Shown: positions 5,424 to 6,805 of the stretch, in pieces
Layout of the letters: every line of letters begins with the position of its first letter
How positions within the stretch are numbered: the first letter of the stretch is position 1
Assembly (NCBI GenBank): GCA_003662485.1
Contig: QMYD01000060.1
Location: forward strand, 1-6,805
DNA from: Candidatus Hecatellales archaeon
GTDB lineage: Archaea; Thermoproteota; Bathyarchaeia; Hecatellales; Hecatellaceae
Direction of reading: 5' to 3'
DNA: 6,805 bases
Position numbers and translations under genes: made by a program
The notes under the pieces: model-generated
Databases searched by the model: none
Told to the model about the DNA's origin: nothing
What the model saw: only the letters and a program-made list of their open reading frames with translations

Positions 5424-5816
5424 TTATGATGGAGAAGCTTGGGTTTTAGGCTGGCCTAGGAGGGCTTCTACCTCCCTTTTGATGAGCTTGTAAACCTCTT
5501 CCTCAAGCTCCTTTGAGGGTAGCTGCTTCACCTTTTTCCTATGGAGCGTGGTGGTTAGCTCGAGGTAGCGGTCTAGGGGTAGGCCGAACCTCTCTGCGAG
5601 CTTCGCTCCGCATTTTAGGGCGCAGGCGTCGATGAGGATGCGCTTATCCGAGTTCTGGATCATCTCCCTGAGTTTTCCTGGGATCACTACGGCTGGGAGG
5701 CAGCCTACCTTCACCTCTCCCTGGTGTTCCTCCCAGAGGCGGATGCAGGCCTTGGAGGCAGCCACACCTGTTTCACATCCTCCAAAGCACGTGTAGATTA
5801 GGAGCTTGTAGCGCAA
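5424..5816 (-). CDS. DGC-domain putative zinc-binding protein (DAC variant)
   Basis: This is a 130-residue protein. Residues 5-90 match the DGC domain (PF08859-type): IYTCFGGCETGVAASKACIRLW with Cys10, Cys14 and Cys24, VGCLPAVVIPGKLREMI with Cys39, and ILIDACALKCGAKLAERFGLP with Cys65 and Cys69. The name-giving Asp-Gly-Cys is Asp63-Ala64-Cys65 here. Such proteins are annotated as putative zinc-binding and often stand near redox or Fe-S genes; a role in metal or cluster handling is inference. The C-terminal 40 residues are charged and helical, ending in a loose tail. The TTG at 5816 is well supported by GGAGGG six bases upstream. It is divergent from the Cys-motif/coiled-coil gene and shares an intergenic region with short repeats. 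It is cytosolic: no signal peptide or membrane segment is seen. Confidence 0.82.
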   Translation of the reverse strand: MRYKLLIYTCFGGCETGVAASKACIRLWEEHQGEVKVGCLPAVVIPGKLREMIQNSDKRILIDACALKCGAKLAERFGLPLDRYLELTTTLHRKKVKQLPSKELEEEVYKLIKREVEALLGQPKTQASPS

Positions 5817-5822
5817 CCTTCT

Positions 5823-5828
5823 CCCTCC
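5823..5828 (-). promoter_or_regulatory. Ribosome binding site of the DGC-domain gene
   Basis: The reverse strand reads GGAGGG with six bases to the TTG at 5816, which fixes that start. Confidence 0.6.
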
Positions 5829-5832
5829 AAGC

Positions 5833-5875
5833 CTTTTCAGCGTATTTAGGGTATTCCTGAATATTACTTTTCAGG
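5833..5875. repeat. Short direct and inverted repeats in the divergent promoter region
   Basis: CTTTTCAG occurs at 5833-5840 and again at 5867-5874, 34 bases apart. CCTGA (5856-5860) and TCAGG (5871-5875) form an inverted repeat around an AT-rich centre. On the reverse strand CCTAAATA (5843-5850) and GTAATATT (5861-5868) are TATA-like candidates for the DGC gene. The spacing could suit a regulator binding site, but repeats this short can arise by chance. Confidence 0.3.
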
Positions 5876-5881
5876 GGAAAA

Positions 5882-5889
5882 CTTAATAT
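5882..5889 (+). promoter_or_regulatory. Candidate TATA box of the Cys-motif/coiled-coil gene
   Basis: CTTAATAT, preceded by GGGGAAAA that could serve as a BRE, lies on the forward strand. Transcription would begin near 5912, which excludes the TTG at 5896 and favours the GTG at 5923 or the ATG at 5941 as the start codon. Confidence 0.4.
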
Positions 5890-5940
5890 GAGCCATTGCA
5901 AATAATTACTAAAACCAGGCAGGTGTCCAAGTTAACCTAC

Positions 5941-6288
5941 ATGAAAGGTTTAACGCATGAGGCCTGCGCCCACTTCAAAGACGGGTTCTGCAGCCTCTAC
6001 GGCATACCCGTAAGCCCAGACCAGCCAGCCTGCCCAAACTTCACTCCGAAAAACGCTTCCACTCCCCCAACATTCTACCAGCCCCAGCCAAGCCCATCCT
6101 TCAGGCTGGGGTGGAGGCTTAGCCGTGGAGCAGGCAGACGCAGAAGGCTGGGCTTCCAAGGACGTTTTAAGCCCAGCCCACAGTTATCCAGCCTCCAAGA
6201 GCAAACCCTCTTAAGAGAGGGGTTGAAAGCCTTAGAGGAACAGCTCAGATGGGTCAAACGAAGACTGGAAGAACTTAGAAGGTTTTAG
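5941..6288 (+). CDS. Unrecognised small protein: Cys motif, Pro/Arg-rich linker, C-terminal coiled coil
   Basis: From the ATG at 5941 this is 115 residues. The N-terminal 35 residues hold EACAHFKDGFCSLYGIPVSPDQPACPNF with Cys9, Cys17 and Cys31 and His6 and His11, a plausible small Zn or Fe-S site (CX7CX13C). Residues 40-55 are rich in Pro, Thr and Ser. Residues 55-78 are rich in Arg and Gly (RLGWRLSRGAGRRRRLGF). Residues 83-114 form a strongly predicted coiled coil (LKALEEQLRWVKRRLEELRRF). The last two parts recall the architecture of archaeal DUF5320 proteins, but I cannot assign it. In-frame starts at TTG 5896 and GTG 5923 would lengthen it by 15 or 6 residues; the TATA candidate at 5882 argues against 5896, and the ribosome binding site is poor for every choice. 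It is divergent from the DGC gene and ends five bases from the tRNA-Thr gene. Real-gene call rests on composition and Cys pattern. Confidence 0.7.
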   Translation: MKGLTHEACAHFKDGFCSLYGIPVSPDQPACPNFTPKNASTPPTFYQPQPSPSFRLGWRLSRGAGRRRRLGFQGRFKPSPQLSSLQEQTLLREGLKALEEQLRWVKRRLEELRRF

Positions 6289-6293
6289 GGTGG

Positions 6294-6369
6294 TGGAGCC
6301 CCGGGCGGGATTTGAACCCGCGACCTGCGGCTTACGAGGCCGCCGCTATAACCGCTAAGCTACCGGGGC
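6294..6369 (-). tRNA. tRNA-Thr (anticodon CGT), CCA encoded
   Basis: The reverse strand folds into a full cloverleaf. The acceptor stem GCCCCGG pairs with CCGGGGC over 7 base pairs. The D-arm starts GCT and closes AGC. The anticodon stem GCGGC/GCCGC encloses the loop CTCGTAA, giving anticodon CGT at positions 34-36, which reads the Thr codon ACG. The T-arm is GCGGG-TTCAAAT-CCCGC. The discriminator base is T (U73), as seen in archaeal tRNA-Thr, and is followed by an encoded CCA (6294-6296). No intron is present. The 73-base body is 6297-6369. It lies opposite and five bases from the end of the Cys-motif gene. Confidence 0.95.
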
Positions 6370-6399
6370 TTTCTATTGAAGGCTAAGGTTAAAGGTAGG

Positions 6400-6409
6400 A
6401 TTTTAAGTT
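6400..6409 (-). promoter_or_regulatory. Candidate TATA box of the tRNA-Thr gene
   Basis: The reverse strand reads AACTTAAAAT within an AT-rich block (6398-6416), about 31-40 bases upstream of the tRNA 5' end, suitable for a short 5' leader removed by RNase P. The same block lies 23-32 bases upstream of the thiL start on the other strand and may serve both genes. Confidence 0.35.
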
Positions 6410-6418
6410 TAAGTTTTG

Positions 6419-6423
6419 GGAGG
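6419..6423 (+). promoter_or_regulatory. Ribosome binding site of thiL
   Basis: GGAGG, eight bases ahead of the TTG at 6432, decides that start over neighbouring out-of-frame GTG codons. Confidence 0.55.
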
Positions 6424-6431
6424 GCTGGCTT

Positions 6432-6805
6432 TTGCGTGGGGAGCGTGAGCTGGTTGAGCTTTTCCTTGGGAGGTTTAGGGGGAGGAGGCTTCCCCTACCG
6501 CTTGGAGATGATGTTTCAGCTTGGGATCTTGGTGGGGGCCGCCTGGCTGTTTTGAAGGTGGATGTGCTGACGGCTGGGACGGACCTGCTTCCAGGCATGT
6601 CGCTCCGCCAGGCTGGCTGGAAGGCTATGGTTATGGCTGTAAGCGACTTTGCAGCTAAGGGGGTTAAGCCCCTAGCCGCCCTCATTGGCCTTGGAATTCC
6701 GAGGAGGCTTACTGGGGAGGCTGGGGAGCTGGCTGAGGGTTTAAAAGCTGCTGGTAAGGCTTACGGGGTTCGAATTGTTGGTGGGGACACTAATGAGGCG
6801 GGTGA
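6432..6805 (+). CDS. thiL: Thiamine-monophosphate kinase (ThiL), N-terminal part, cut by window end
   Basis: The first 124 residues of an AIR-synthase-superfamily kinase are present. RELVELFLGRF at the N-terminus, LPLGDDVSAW (23-31) with the Asp26-Asp27 pair, KVDVLTAGTDLLPGMS (42-57), AGWKAMVMAVSDFAAKGVKPLAALIGLGIP (61-90) with Asp72, and VRIVGGDTNEAG (113-124) follow the ThiL order of Mg-ATP and substrate-binding loops. ThiL phosphorylates thiamine monophosphate to thiamine diphosphate with ATP in the cytosol, the last step of cofactor synthesis. The TTG start has a GGAGG eight bases upstream. The C-terminal half, which would separate ThiL from other PurM/HypE-like relatives, is outside the window, but the GDD and GGDTN motifs and the short N-terminus point to archaeal ThiL. 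It is transcribed away from the tRNA gene. Confidence 0.85.
   Translation, partial: MRGERELVELFLGRFRGRRLPLPLGDDVSAWDLGGGRLAVLKVDVLTAGTDLLPGMSLRQAGWKAMVMAVSDFAAKGVKPLAALIGLGIPRRLTGEAGELAEGLKAAGKAYGVRIVGGDTNEAG

Noticed and set aside
5950..6257. Two reverse open frames over the Cys-motif gene
   Set aside because: The forward frame has a Cys pattern and a heptad-like coiled coil; the reverse frames show only biased composition and no ribosome binding sites.
6294..6369. tRNA-Thr as an integration site of a mobile element
   Set aside because: There is no integrase, no repeat of the tRNA 3' end elsewhere in the window, and the flanking genes look chromosomal.
6389..6685. 98-codon reverse open frame over thiL
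   Set aside because: It is a shadow of the conserved ThiL reading frame, Ser/Pro/Arg-rich, and overlaps the AT-rich tRNA promoter region.
1..6805. CRISPR arrays, insertion sequences, toxin-antitoxin or other defence genes
   Set aside because: No regularly spaced repeats, transposase motifs, terminal inverted repeats or nuclease/toxin pairs were seen on either strand.

Overview
The window reads as a piece of an archaeal chromosome with moderate G+C, most likely from the Thermoproteota side (a Bathyarchaeia-like lineage is my guess, not something I can prove). The support is the gene set (PAC2, UPF0282, DUF211, archaeal-type VIT1/CCC1, archaeal-type ThiL), a tRNA-Thr with U73, TATA-like boxes upstream of start codons rather than -35/-10 pairs, GGAGG-type ribosome binding sites, and heavy use of TTG starts. 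No mobile element, CRISPR array or rRNA is visible. Gene density is high and no gene-free stretch exceeds about 165 bases.

Left part (1-2438): a PAC2-family protein runs off the left edge on the minus strand. Divergent from it is a four-helix membrane protein with a C-terminal winged helix (+). Convergent with that, 4 bases away, lies a YbjQ/DUF74-family gene (-) whose reading frame is cut by one TGA although the rest of the domain is intact. A radical SAM protein with a CX4CX2C cluster motif follows on the minus strand.

Middle part (2439-5386): an ECF-transporter S component and a UPF0282 metallo-beta-lactamase-fold protein form a tight minus-strand pair with a good TATA box in front. Upstream of them is a DUF211 gene (-), divergent from a VIT1/CCC1-like metal transporter (+).

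Right part (5387-6805): a DGC-domain putative zinc-binding protein (-) is divergent from an unrecognised small protein (+) with an N-terminal Cys motif, a Pro/Arg-rich middle and a C-terminal coiled coil. The intergenic region between them carries short direct and inverted repeats. A tRNA-Thr(CGT) gene (-) with encoded CCA and the start of thiL (+, cut by the right edge) close the window.

Most genes look like separate housekeeping or accessory functions with a recurring theme of metal or cofactor handling (radical SAM, MBL fold, ECF-S, VIT1, DGC, ThiL). The items most worth a second look are the in-frame TGA in the YbjQ-like gene, the DGC/Cys-coil divergent pair, and the ECF-S/UPF0282 pair. 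I do not see clear evidence for a new multi-gene system.
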